This document shows, piece by piece, positions 32,214 through 39,316 of a stretch of 48,822 bases of DNA. Location of the stretch: positions 1 to 48,822 of the forward strand of contig NZ_JACYTP010000021.1 in NCBI RefSeq assembly GCF_014841115.1, written 5' to 3'. Every line of letters begins with the position of its first letter. Positions within the stretch are counted from its first letter, which is position 1. The translations under genes were made by a program, and so were the position numbers. The notes beneath the pieces are model-generated. The model saw only the letters and a list, made by a program, of their open reading frames with translations, was not told where the DNA came from and did no database searches. This stretch comes from Photobacterium arenosum (GTDB lineage Bacteria; Pseudomonadota; Gammaproteobacteria; Enterobacterales; Vibrionaceae).

Positions 32214-32648
32214 ATGCGTATCTATTGCCAATGCGGTGAGCGCGCGATTATCAGCAGGAGTAAAACGGTTGATGATGGCGCCCAGCTTTCTTGTTCCTGC
32301 CGGGATCCCTATTGCGGACATACGTTTGTCAGTGCAGTGAGTTACAAACACACATTGAAGTACTCAGCTATGACAACGGCTACCCCATTTATTCGAGGTA
32401 GCCGTATTTATTGTGGGTGTGGTGAACGGGCCATTATTACTAAAACCAACCGCCTCACAATAGATTGTGCCGATATGTACTGTCAGTGCAAAAATCCAGA
32501 GTGTGGGCACAGCTTTGTCATGTCGCAGGGTTTCTCACACACCCTTAGCCCATCTTCAAAGTCGACGGGCCAGTTAGTCCATGCCATTGTGCGCTCACTC
32601 TCGCCAGAACAAACCAAACAGGTTTACCAACAGCTTTCTCTGATTTAG
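32214..32648 (+). CDS. Double Ogr/Delta-type zinc-finger late activator
   Basis: A 144-residue protein made of two homologous zinc-binding units: residues 1-45 (CQCGERAIISR then CSCRDPYCGHTFV) and about 63-106 (CGCGERAIITK then CQCKNPECGHSFV). Ogr of P2 has one such unit; Delta of satellite P4 has two fused. These bind late promoters and contact RNA polymerase alpha to turn on late genes. The C-terminal tail is a helix (LVHAIVRSLSPEQTKQVYQQ). A LexA box lies just upstream and a small terminator follows, so SOS induction may switch on late genes directly. Confidence 0.85.
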   Translation: MRIYCQCGERAIISRSKTVDDGAQLSCSCRDPYCGHTFVSAVSYKHTLKYSAMTTATPFIRGSRIYCGCGERAIITKTNRLTIDCADMYCQCKNPECGHSFVMSQGFSHTLSPSSKSTGQLVHAIVRSLSPEQTKQVYQQLSLI

Positions 32649-32663
32649 GCCCGAACGGGCCTT
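32647..32663 (+). terminator. Short hairpin after the Ogr-like gene
   Basis: AGGCCC / GGGCCT stem with a GAAC loop, overlapping the stop codon TAG and followed by TTCT. Weak T tract, but it stands between two convergent genes. Confidence 0.55.
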
Positions 32664-32867
32664 CTAATACTCGTTCCTTATCTGTGAAGCCTCCGCTAAT
32701 AATCTTTTCACCATCTTTTCTTGCTCAGCATCGAGTGGCTTCTTTCTATCCTTCATCACTAAATCGACCAGGTACATCCCTACCTGAGTGCGATCGTCAC
32801 CATATGTGTTGGCTGCCAGTGCCTCAACAATAAAGTCGATCGCCTGCCAGCTTATAGAACGCGTCAT
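32664..32867 (-). CDS. Small SOS-controlled phage protein
   Basis: A 67-residue, largely helical protein (SISWQAIDFIVEALAANTYG then KPLDAEQEKMVKRLLAEASQ). AGGAG lies 10 nt before the ATG, and an exact LexA box (32895-32910) is 28 nt upstream, so it is predicted to be induced by DNA damage. In coliphage 186 a small SOS-controlled antirepressor (Tum) triggers prophage induction; this protein could play a similar part, but there is no visible sequence relation and the idea is inference. Confidence 0.7.
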   Translation of the reverse strand: MTRSISWQAIDFIVEALAANTYGDDRTQVGMYLVDLVMKDRKKPLDAEQEKMVKRLLAEASQIRNEY

Positions 32868-32894
32868 CTAAACAGTACTCCTAGCCCTAAAGCA

Positions 32895-32910
32895 CTGTAC
32901 AAAAATACAG
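32895..32910 (-). promoter_or_regulatory. LexA (SOS) box upstream of the 67-residue protein gene
   Basis: CTGTACAAAAATACAG, exact CTGT-N8-ACAG and nearly palindromic, 28 nt ahead of the leftward gene that starts at 32867. It shares its first 11 bases with the box at 32154. Confidence 0.8.
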
Positions 32911-32966
32911 TAGTTTTAACTGATATGCAGCAGTTTAGGTAAAAAACTTCTACAAGGGGCTGATTT

Positions 32967-33086
32967 TTATGAGTCTGATGTACAATCGGCCACCGATTTA
33001 TCCTGTTCTTCATCCGCAGCACGTTGGCGCGCATTCTCTTCTATTTGTTCTTGTAGCGCTTTCAGCGCCAGGGCATCAAAACTCAT
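32967..33086 (-). CDS. 39-residue phage protein downstream of the replication gene
   Basis: A short frame from ATG 33086 to TAA 32967, preceded by GAGGATAG 5 nt before the start. The product (MSFDALALKALQEQIEENAR, then Q-rich acidic tail) is a charged helix. It starts 13 nt after the replication gene stop and so belongs to the same leftward operon. Function unknown; reality is supported by the ribosome-binding site and codon use only. Confidence 0.55.
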   Translation of the reverse strand: MSFDALALKALQEQIEENARQRAADEEQDKSVADCTSDS

Positions 33087-33099
33087 GCTCTATCCTCGT

Positions 33100-35415
33100 T
33101 TAGGCAGCTTTACGTATGCACAGCAAGTCATCCTGATGTTGTAAGCTCAACATCAAGTCTCTATCTTCTGGCAGCTCGTTGGGCTCATAGCGATTCCAGA
33201 ATGACGACCAGTAATCCAAACTGGTGCGTCTATCTGGCAGCGTATCGGCGAAGTGTCGCCAGTAGCTGCGCTGCTGACGTAACGTGTTCGCCATTTGCAG
33301 CCGCATCATCCGCTTATAGTCGATATCCTGATCAACCTCCTGCAGCGCAAAATGCAGAACACGAAGCCGTTCTATTTGATCATCATCCAGGTTCAAATCA
33401 TCCTGCAGCTCGGCATATTCCTTTTGTAGGCTGGCAATTAAAGCGGCTTTCTCTTGTTCCAGTTCCTCTTTCACCTGTTCATTGCGCGCATTCACTTGCC
33501 ATTGACGGTTATTCACCGCCCATCCAAGAAAGCGATCGAATTTATCCGAAGCGTTATCACCGGTAAAAGTGATCTGATAATGACCAGAGGCGACCACACC
33601 GGTGGCTCGTTTATCGGCCTTTGCCGAAGCAATTTCCTCATCTTGCTGCAACATCATAGCTTTCAGCTTCTCAAGCCGGGCAGCTCGTTTTTCCTCACTG
33701 AGTTTTTTACTGTTCTTGGTGATTTGATACTGGCGTTTCGATTCCTTGAGCTTAAAGAACGCTCGCTTTTCCCGCTCCTCGTGGTGGACTTTGCGCCGAT
33801 ATAGCTTCTCTTCACACTCGGCAATAATCGCCGCCATGTTATCGGCCTGAAAACTCGCCAACTCCTGCCAGCCTGGCGCCCTGGCACAAGCACTGATGCC
33901 GTAGCGATTACCGCGAATCAGCCCCTGATTGCCATCTCGCCCTTTCGCTGCATACCCAACGGCTTTTACCAGATAACCCGCACCAGCTTTGGCATGTTTG
34001 ATTTTCTCGATCTTCGCAAAGCCATTACCCCACAGCCCTTCAAGCCGCCCGGCCCAAGCATGGAAATAAGATTTTGGTACCCGCCAACGGAACAACACAT
34101 GCACATGCGGGTTTGGCTCACCGTCCGCATTAGCCGGCATTTCAGCCACCCAGCAATAATCCAATGGTACCGCTACTTTCTGTAAGCCCTTGCCAGGCTT
34201 CTCTTTCCACCGCGGGTTCTGCCCTAACTTGTCTTTCTTATCGCCTTTTCGAATGGGGGTGAATGGTCCATCGGCAATCACCTTGCCGCATGGGGTGCCA
34301 GCCGGTTGGACAATCTCTTTGCCGCGTTTTTTTCTGGCGGGCCGGTAACTTGGAATCCAACCACGCTGATACATTTTCTGCGCACCATCCAGAAAGCGGC
34401 TAACTTCATTGCCAATGGAAGAATCCGGTGCGTACTCGTGAATTCTTGACCACGGGCCAGATGCACGCACACTTGCCGATCCAATGTTTTTGATTTCATG
34501 GCCATGCGCATCAACCCGACCCGTTTCTGTAATCGGCGCCATATTGATCACCGCGAATTCGCCGGCTTTACCCATGTCGTCCAGCCAGGTGAAGTTACCG
34601 GCCGCTTTCACACGATACGGATCACGACCATGCGGACTCATCACCACAATGGTTCCGTAACGTCCTGGCTTGGTCCGGTTTTTCGATTGTGGTCGGCTGG
34701 TAAGTACACGCTCGCGCTGTTCCCGCGTAAACGTCAGCGTAATGAAGGTGGAATACCCATCGCGAGTCGACTGAACGAACGCGCCCGATTCAAATATTTT
34801 GCGAACCGCACCGCTCGTCACTTCCTCAGTGAACCGATCACCACTTTGCGCTGGCGGTGCTTCCGATGGCCGCGCCTGCGACTCTAACCGAATCCGGTAT
34901 TCGCCAGACCAATCACGATGCAGAAATCTCGCCATAACAGGCGCATTTTCAACAAACCCAAAGTGTTTCAAATGCTCTAACGGACGGTCTTTCCAATCCA
35001 GCTTGATTGGCTTCACACGTGGCGGCACGAACGGCGTTACATACTGCACATTGCCGCGACGTTCATAATCGACTCTTCTGAACAGATCATTCCACTGAAC
35101 AAGGCGCTGCTTGCTCTTTTTCAGCTCGCTCTGCGCCCTCTCCCTCGCCAAGTCCTCCCTTGTCGGACTTTTGCGCCGCTGGACTAGCCTACTATTCCCC
35201 GCCCGTTCCGGGCGGCCCTGCGGGGCCAGTTCAGGAGGAAGTTTCGGATCGCGATACCTGAGGAATCGTTTTAACGCTTCATCATCCGAATGCCCTTCCA
35301 AGAAAAAACTGGCTTTCGAAATTTGTTCAGGGATCACGCCTGTGTATTGTCGAACTTCTTTAGGCGTAAAAAAACCGAGATTATTCTCGGTAACATTTAT
35401 CATCTGATAACTCAC
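33100..35415 (-). CDS. Phage replication initiator, HUH endonuclease (gpA-like)
   Basis: A 771-residue protein of the phage GPA family, nicking one strand at the origin for rolling-circle replication. The HUH metal motif is visible in GEPNPHVHVLFRWR near residue 437, and the catalytic tyrosines in GAGYLVKAVGYAAKG near residue 475-485. An N-terminal basic region and a long charged coiled-coil C-terminus flank it. The GTG at 35415 is chosen as start because GGGAGG lies 7 nt upstream; the TTG at 35445 lacks one. The last gene but one of the early leftward operon. The origin nick site, usually inside the A gene, was not located. Confidence 0.88.
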   Translation of the reverse strand: MSYQMINVTENNLGFFTPKEVRQYTGVIPEQISKASFFLEGHSDDEALKRFLRYRDPKLPPELAPQGRPERAGNSRLVQRRKSPTREDLARERAQSELKKSKQRLVQWNDLFRRVDYERRGNVQYVTPFVPPRVKPIKLDWKDRPLEHLKHFGFVENAPVMARFLHRDWSGEYRIRLESQARPSEAPPAQSGDRFTEEVTSGAVRKIFESGAFVQSTRDGYSTFITLTFTREQRERVLTSRPQSKNRTKPGRYGTIVVMSPHGRDPYRVKAAGNFTWLDDMGKAGEFAVINMAPITETGRVDAHGHEIKNIGSASVRASGPWSRIHEYAPDSSIGNEVSRFLDGAQKMYQRGWIPSYRPARKKRGKEIVQPAGTPCGKVIADGPFTPIRKGDKKDKLGQNPRWKEKPGKGLQKVAVPLDYCWVAEMPANADGEPNPHVHVLFRWRVPKSYFHAWAGRLEGLWGNGFAKIEKIKHAKAGAGYLVKAVGYAAKGRDGNQGLIRGNRYGISACARAPGWQELASFQADNMAAIIAECEEKLYRRKVHHEEREKRAFFKLKESKRQYQITKNSKKLSEEKRAARLEKLKAMMLQQDEEIASAKADKRATGVVASGHYQITFTGDNASDKFDRFLGWAVNNRQWQVNARNEQVKEELEQEKAALIASLQKEYAELQDDLNLDDDQIERLRVLHFALQEVDQDIDYKRMMRLQMANTLRQQRSYWRHFADTLPDRRTSLDYWSSFWNRYEPNELPEDRDLMLSLQHQDDLLCIRKAA

Positions 35416-35500
35416 GTTGAAGCCTCCCAGCCAAATAACACGCAAATTGAATAACTTTTTGCACTATTTTTTCTAATCAATAGAAATACATTTGAACCTG

Positions 35501-35538
35501 AAATATTGCTCAATAATGTTCAATATTGCTCAGTAATG
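35501..35538. repeat. Two 18-bp direct repeats upstream of the replication gene
   Basis: AAATATTGCTCAATAATG (35501-35518) and CAATATTGCTCAGTAATG (35521-35538) are spaced 20 bp apart, two helical turns, between the leftward gpA-like gene and the rightward cargo pair. This is an operator or iteron-like arrangement; the binding protein is unknown. Confidence 0.65.
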
Positions 35539-35661
35539 ACCAACTCTATCTTTCTTGAATTAGTTCCCCGTATCGTGGGGATGACGGCCCATTGTCGTCG
35601 CTGGCACACGTCGCTAATCTTCAGTTCGACCAAAACAAATCAACTAGCGAGGAGACAGAAA

Positions 35662-35766
35662 ATGTCCGGTTTTACAAACCAACAGTCAAACAACGACACA
35701 GACAAATTCCATCACAGACGTGAATCACTTCCGCCACCAAAACCTGATGGAGATAAAAAGGATTAA
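35662..35766 (+). CDS. 34-residue hydrophilic peptide, first gene of rightward cargo pair
   Basis: ATG at 35662 preceded by GCGAGGAGACAGAAA, a strong ribosome-binding site. The product is polar and Asn/Asp/Lys-rich (MSGFTNQQSNNDTDKFHHRR onward, with a PPPKPDGDKKD end) without a hydrophobic core. It ends 1 nt before the start of the membrane protein gene at 35768, so it may serve for coupled translation or be a small partner protein. Lysate-level evidence would be needed to call it protein-coding with certainty. Confidence 0.5.
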   Translation: MSGFTNQQSNNDTDKFHHRRESLPPPKPDGDKKD

Positions 35767-35767
35767 T

Positions 35768-36235
35768 ATGAACGACACCAGTACTGAATTCGATATTCGT
35801 TTTTCTATCCGCACAGAACAATTGAACGAAATGTTCTATAACCGAGTAGATACTTTGATGACGATTGCCCAAATGTTTTTGGGATCCGCCATTTTTGCCG
35901 GAGTAGGATTTTCTGTATTGGCAGGTGCATTGGTTTCTTTGTTGTCCATCATTACTTTCACGGTAAAACCAACCCTGAAAGCGGTTCAATCTGGTAACCA
36001 AGCAAAACGTTACACTGCCCTTCTGAATCCGGACTTGAATGAAAAAGAAAAACGCGAGCAGTTCTATCGAATTCAAGAATTGGACAATCAACCATTGCTC
36101 TCTTTCTACAACATTGCCTTCATTCGGGCTGGCATGGAAATGGGATTGGATGTATCCAACAAAACCCTTTCCCGCTTTGAACTCTTCATGGCTCGATTTG
36201 TTGGCGAAAGGTTGAAACGAACCGGTAACGAGTGA
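35768..36235 (+). CDS. Membrane protein, phage cargo
   Basis: A 155-residue protein with a hydrophilic, acidic N-terminus, a hydrophobic region of two close membrane segments (MFLGSAIFAGVGFSVLAGAL then VSLLSIITFTV) and a helical cytosolic C-terminal half (KEKREQFYRIQELDNQPLLS). AAGGA precedes the ATG. It runs against the leftward early operon and has its own strong terminator, typical of a moron. Superinfection exclusion is one option. No family recognised. Confidence 0.75.
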   Translation: MNDTSTEFDIRFSIRTEQLNEMFYNRVDTLMTIAQMFLGSAIFAGVGFSVLAGALVSLLSIITFTVKPTLKAVQSGNQAKRYTALLNPDLNEKEKREQFYRIQELDNQPLLSFYNIAFIRAGMEMGLDVSNKTLSRFELFMARFVGERLKRTGNE

Positions 36236-36243
36236 GCAAACAC

Positions 36244-36269
36244 ACGCCCCTTTTTTTGGGGCGTTGTTT
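36244..36269 (+). terminator. Terminator of the rightward cargo pair
   Basis: ACGCCCC / GGGGCGT stem with a seven-T loop, then TGTTTTT; ends the membrane protein gene 8 nt upstream. Confidence 0.8.
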
Positions 36270-36297
36270 TTATAGCTAACTTGATACATGACGCTGC

Positions 36298-36528
36298 TCA
36301 TATCTCCACCAACTCCTGAGCATCCACCACTAACAAACCGCCGGCGCTGCTGTTGCGACGCAACACACCATTTCTCACATGGCGACATTCGAACATGTGG
36401 CAAGCCTGATCAATCGCCTCGTTTCGGCTGCTGCACTCGCCCACTTCCATGTTCATTACTTCACCGGTTTGCTCATTGCGAACAATGCCGCCATCGGCAC
36501 AAACCACCACTGCAAAGAAACGCATCAT
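36298..36528 (-). CDS. Early-operon phage protein, 76 residues
   Basis: Starts at tandem ATGs at 36528/36525 after GAGGTG, overlapping the region of the previous stop. The product (MMRFFAVVVCADGGIVRNEQ onward) has paired cysteines in GECSSRNEAIDQACHMFECR and ends LLVVDAQELVEI. Could be a small regulator or nuclease inhibitor; not recognised. Last gene of the early cluster before the convergent cargo pair. Confidence 0.6.
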   Translation of the reverse strand: MMRFFAVVVCADGGIVRNEQTGEVMNMEVGECSSRNEAIDQACHMFECRHVRNGVLRRNSSAGGLLVVDAQELVEI

Positions 36529-36530
36529 GA

Positions 36531-36941
36531 TCACACCTCGTTCAAGCTTGGGTTGTGGTGAATATCCACCGTTTGTGCCCACCAGGTTTGAATTGCTGCC
36601 GGCAGCGTGACCTGGCGATACTGGCCCGCCATGAAGAACAAACCGCGAATGGCGCCCATGGCCTGAAACTCTTCCATGCTGCCGTGTTCCGAACTGTTAA
36701 AAACACACATCCAGAACGCGAACCAACCGGTGAAAACATCATCGAGTGTTAACAACGCCATATCGTGTGCTAGGTGGAACGACTGCGCTTTCACCGCGTC
36801 CAGTGCGAACCATTCGCCTGCGGCGTCTTCCACGTAATCGAAAATCGTAATGAAGGCATCCACCGCCGGGCCAGGAAAGCCCACATCCGCAAACGCATCT
36901 TTTAGGTCATCGGCTGCAACCATAATGTGGCCCTTGTTCAT
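36531..36941 (-). CDS. Early-operon phage protein, 136 residues
   Basis: An aromatic-rich, acidic protein (GPAVDAFITIFDYVEDAAGE, FTGWFAFWMCVFNSSEHGS) with many helices; not a membrane protein by hydropathy. It overlaps the upstream small gene by 4 nt and is followed by the 76-residue gene at once. No family recognised; the cluster between cox and A in P2-like phages usually includes replication accessory and single-strand nuclease-type proteins. Confidence 0.65.
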   Translation of the reverse strand: MNKGHIMVAADDLKDAFADVGFPGPAVDAFITIFDYVEDAAGEWFALDAVKAQSFHLAHDMALLTLDDVFTGWFAFWMCVFNSSEHGSMEEFQAMGAIRGLFFMAGQYRQVTLPAAIQTWWAQTVDIHHNPSLNEV

Positions 36942-37144
36942 GCTGGCACCTCTTCTTTGCTAGTAGCCAGAAAGGTATCCGCCTCACTCACGAAATAACG
37001 CGCATCTTCAACCATGCGAATCATGTCGGCGGTAGTACGGCCACTGCGGCGGATATTCTCGATATCGGCAGACATACAATCGGCCGACTCTTGCAACCGA
37101 TCGCGAAGTAATTCAATCAGCTCAACGGCTGTAAACTGGCTCAT
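36938..37144 (-). CDS. Early-operon phage protein, 68 residues
   Basis: A helical, charged protein (AVELIELLRDRLQESADCMS then DIENIRRSGRTTADMIRMVE). The ATG at 37144 follows GAGGTGCCAGC. It overlaps both neighbours by 4 nt. Function unknown. Confidence 0.65.
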   Translation of the reverse strand: MSQFTAVELIELLRDRLQESADCMSADIENIRRSGRTTADMIRMVEDARYFVSEADTFLATSKEEVPA

Positions 37145-37473
37145 GCTGGCACCTCGCACTTGTCCATCTCGTTTGCGATCACCTCAATCAGCTTGTCTTC
37201 CAACGCCAGCAACTGCGCTAAGGGTGTTGCGTTATCGCTGTAGCGGTTGCGATGCAAATAAACCTGTTCTTTCAACAGGTTCACGCTTTCGCGGGCACCA
37301 TCCACAATGTGGTGTGTATTCACCGTGACATCGAATTGACTGAAGTAACCGTTGTAATTCACAAAGCCGTTCACATATTGGCTATTCGAAACAATCAGCT
37401 CCATAATGCCCGCAATCACAGATTGGCAATTGTGGTTCTCTTGTTCCTGCGTGTGGTTCTCGATAGATTTCAT
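37141..37473 (-). CDS. Early-operon phage protein, 110 residues
   Basis: A soluble helical protein beginning MKSIENHTQEQENHNCQSVI and ending LEDKLIEVIANEMDKCEVPA; GGGAGGGCAAC precedes the ATG. The N-terminus is rich in Asn, His and Gln. No motif recognised. Overlaps the 68-residue gene by 4 nt. Confidence 0.65.
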   Translation of the reverse strand: MKSIENHTQEQENHNCQSVIAGIMELIVSNSQYVNGFVNYNGYFSQFDVTVNTHHIVDGARESVNLLKEQVYLHRNRYSDNATPLAQLLALEDKLIEVIANEMDKCEVPA

Positions 37474-37500
37474 GTTGCCCTCCCAAGCTGGCCTTTCGGC

Positions 37501-37788
37501 CTACTGAAAATCTCGGAACGCCTTGTGCGCGAACGGCTTGAGCGCATCGGCAAGTGTGTTGATAGACCGGTGCAACGCTTTACGCTCCAGGTCTTCCATT
37601 TCGTGTAACTTCATCTCTACATGGCGTTGCTTCAAACCGGCTGAAAAGCACAAGGTGCGTTTTACGTCTTCAGTCAGATTGTCGTAACTCAGCCCCAGCG
37701 AACTCTTGCAGCCGAACAACTCGTGGCAATAGGCAATCGAATCTTTCGCTGAGCGCGGTTGGTTAAGTTGCTCTGCGGCGTTTCCCAT
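37501..37788 (-). CDS. Early-operon phage protein, 95 residues
   Basis: A soluble protein with two cysteines (AYCHELFGCKSSLGLSYDNL) and a charged helix (EDLERKALHRSINTLADALK). AAGGAGTCACC precedes the ATG. It lies 27 nt before the next gene and 9 nt after the previous. Not recognised. Confidence 0.65.
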   Translation of the reverse strand: MGNAAEQLNQPRSAKDSIAYCHELFGCKSSLGLSYDNLTEDVKRTLCFSAGLKQRHVEMKLHEMEDLERKALHRSINTLADALKPFAHKAFRDFQ

Positions 37789-37797
37789 GGTGACTCC

Positions 37798-38346
37798 TTA
37801 ACTGAACCCCGGCATTGGCATCGAACCCAGTGCATCGACAGCACAAGAAAGCACAGGTACGGCCTGAAACTTGCCCTCGACTTCGTTCATCAGCATCACC
37901 AATTCACGAACGGCCTGCTGCGCGCGTTTTACCACTTGATCTTTGGTGCGTTGGTTGATGCGTTGCGTGGCATTCATTGCCAGCGTATGCGAACAAATTT
38001 CGCCGGTGGCCGCGGTAATGGTGAGCAAGCGATCGTTCATCGACTTCTTCGGCGCGTTGCTTTCCTCGGCCGGCAGAGGCGCGACGGTTAAATCGATTTC
38101 CTTCAGCAAGGCTTCAATCATGCGGGTATCCATTTCACCGGTAACCGGATCACGCGTGGCTTTGGTAAGCAGCATCATTTCAGTGGCGTACAAATGGTGT
38201 TTGGATTTTTTCACATCCAGCTTGTTGCATTGCTGCTGCGAGTTCAGCCCAACACGCGCCGCCAGTTCTTTAATGACATGCGCATTGCTGAATGCCACGC
38301 AGGCACTGTAAAAAGCCGAGTGTTTTGACTGTGCATTTGCAAACAT
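37798..38346 (-). CDS. Early-operon phage protein, 182 residues (regulator-like)
   Basis: A protein with an N-terminal helical part resembling a helix-turn-helix (KELAARVGLNSQQQCNKLDV), a middle of charged helices and a C-terminus with KDQVVKRAQQAVRELVMLMN. This fits the P2 B/CII-like position just after Cox, where replication-loading or activating proteins are found; assignment is inference. AGGACG precedes the ATG. Confidence 0.65.
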   Translation of the reverse strand: MFANAQSKHSAFYSACVAFSNAHVIKELAARVGLNSQQQCNKLDVKKSKHHLYATEMMLLTKATRDPVTGEMDTRMIEALLKEIDLTVAPLPAEESNAPKKSMNDRLLTITAATGEICSHTLAMNATQRINQRTKDQVVKRAQQAVRELVMLMNEVEGKFQAVPVLSCAVDALGSMPMPGFS

Positions 38347-38386
38347 GGTGGCGTCCTGCCCTTGGCGATATATTCAAATGACTTAA

Positions 38387-38602
38387 TTAGTAAGCCGCGT
38401 CAGCGCCTTCATTCGATAAAGCCACCATGTTGATGAGTGGCTTTTCCTTTGGCTTGCCTGGGGATTTCGGACGGATGGGCAGCCGGCCTTCGTGAATCAT
38501 TTTGTTCACCTGGCCGATGGTAATGCCTGAGATTTCAGAGAATTTCTGAACTGTGACAAAGGGACAAAGTGGCGCATTGAACACTATTGAAGAATTATTC
38601 AT
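38387..38602 (-). CDS. Cox-like excisionase/repressor
   Basis: A 71-residue protein with a winged-helix/MerR-like DNA-binding core (CPFVTVQKFSEISGITIGQV then NKMIHEGRLPI), matching P2 Cox-type proteins which repress the lysogenic promoter and direct excision. AAGGATAAC precedes the ATG. It is divergent from cI, with 87 nt between, forming the lysis-lysogeny switch. It is the first gene of the early operon. Confidence 0.8.
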   Translation of the reverse strand: MNNSSIVFNAPLCPFVTVQKFSEISGITIGQVNKMIHEGRLPIRPKSPGKPKEKPLINMVALSNEGADAAY

Positions 38603-38689
38603 GGTGTTATCCTTATGAGTTGTTCAGTTACTTGGCTATCGAAAAACCGTGCAAGTTAATTCGATATCACTCTTTTGGGTTCTTTTAGG
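38603..38689. promoter_or_regulatory. Divergent cI/cox switch region
   Basis: The 87-bp gap between the leftward cox-like and rightward cI genes should hold both promoters and the operators for CI and Cox. Candidate elements are TTGCAC on the minus strand near 38650 and TTGGCT/TTAATT on the plus strand near 38635-38660. None is a strong match, and no clear inverted repeat operator was found. Confidence 0.45.
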
Positions 38690-39307
38690 ATGGTAGATCA
38701 CTCAATGTTTGACGGTCAACATAAAATTCACCCTTTTGCCTACCAAGGCGGTAAGGACATAACTCAAAGACTAGAAAAGGCATTGAAAACTAAAGGGAAT
38801 ATGGGGCTAGCAAAAGTTTTAGGAATTAGCAGGGCTACCATTTCCACTTGGCATCAGCGTAACCAAACACCATTTGAAGTCGTGGTAAGAGTTCATCTTG
38901 CAACAGGTGCGTCACTCAAATGGCTCATTCTAGGCGAAGGTGAAATGTATGTGAGTGATGATTCAAATGCAGGTCGAAACACAGTCAACCTCCCTTACTT
39001 CTCATTCAAAGATGGTGATTTGGTGGAAGAGGAAAAGCTTCAATTTGATCGCCGCTATCTAGAAAGTAAAAGAGTGCTGGTAAGCGACAACCTGATTGTT
39101 GTGGCAAAAAATGGCGACTTGGTATTTGTAGATAAGAGCTTTGACAAAGCAATTTCAGGCCAGTATCTGATCAAAATCGATGGGGATGTATCCATCAACT
39201 CGCTACAAAAACTGCCTGGTAACAAGGTAGCGATTGAGTTCTCCAACTCTACAGTTCAGTTGGATGAAAGGGATATTGAGGTTCTGGGGAAGGTTATTTC
39301 AAATTAA
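38690..39307 (+). CDS. Phage repressor CI
   Basis: A 205-residue protein with an N-terminal CI-type helix-turn-helix domain (GKDITQRLEKALKTKGNMGL then AKVLGISRATISTWHQRNQ), a linker, and a C-terminal LexA/S24-like fold (ISGQYLIKIDGDVSINSLQK, then LPGNKVAIEFS). The Ser-Lys self-cleavage pair is not obvious, so it may not be cleaved by RecA directly; this fits the presence of separate LexA-controlled genes. Start uncertain: ATG 38690 or 38705. It maintains lysogeny and is followed 9 nt later by the Ntn-hydrolase-like gene. Confidence 0.85.
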   Translation: MVDHSMFDGQHKIHPFAYQGGKDITQRLEKALKTKGNMGLAKVLGISRATISTWHQRNQTPFEVVVRVHLATGASLKWLILGEGEMYVSDDSNAGRNTVNLPYFSFKDGDLVEEEKLQFDRRYLESKRVLVSDNLIVVAKNGDLVFVDKSFDKAISGQYLIKIDGDVSINSLQKLPGNKVAIEFSNSTVQLDERDIEVLGKVISN

Positions 39308-39316
39308 GGATGATAA

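Noticed and set aside
31415..33100. cos site in the gap region between the portal and replication genes, as in P2
   Set aside because: The region is occupied by the lipoprotein, activator and small genes with LexA boxes, and no P2-like cohesive-end word is visible; the gap near attL fits better.
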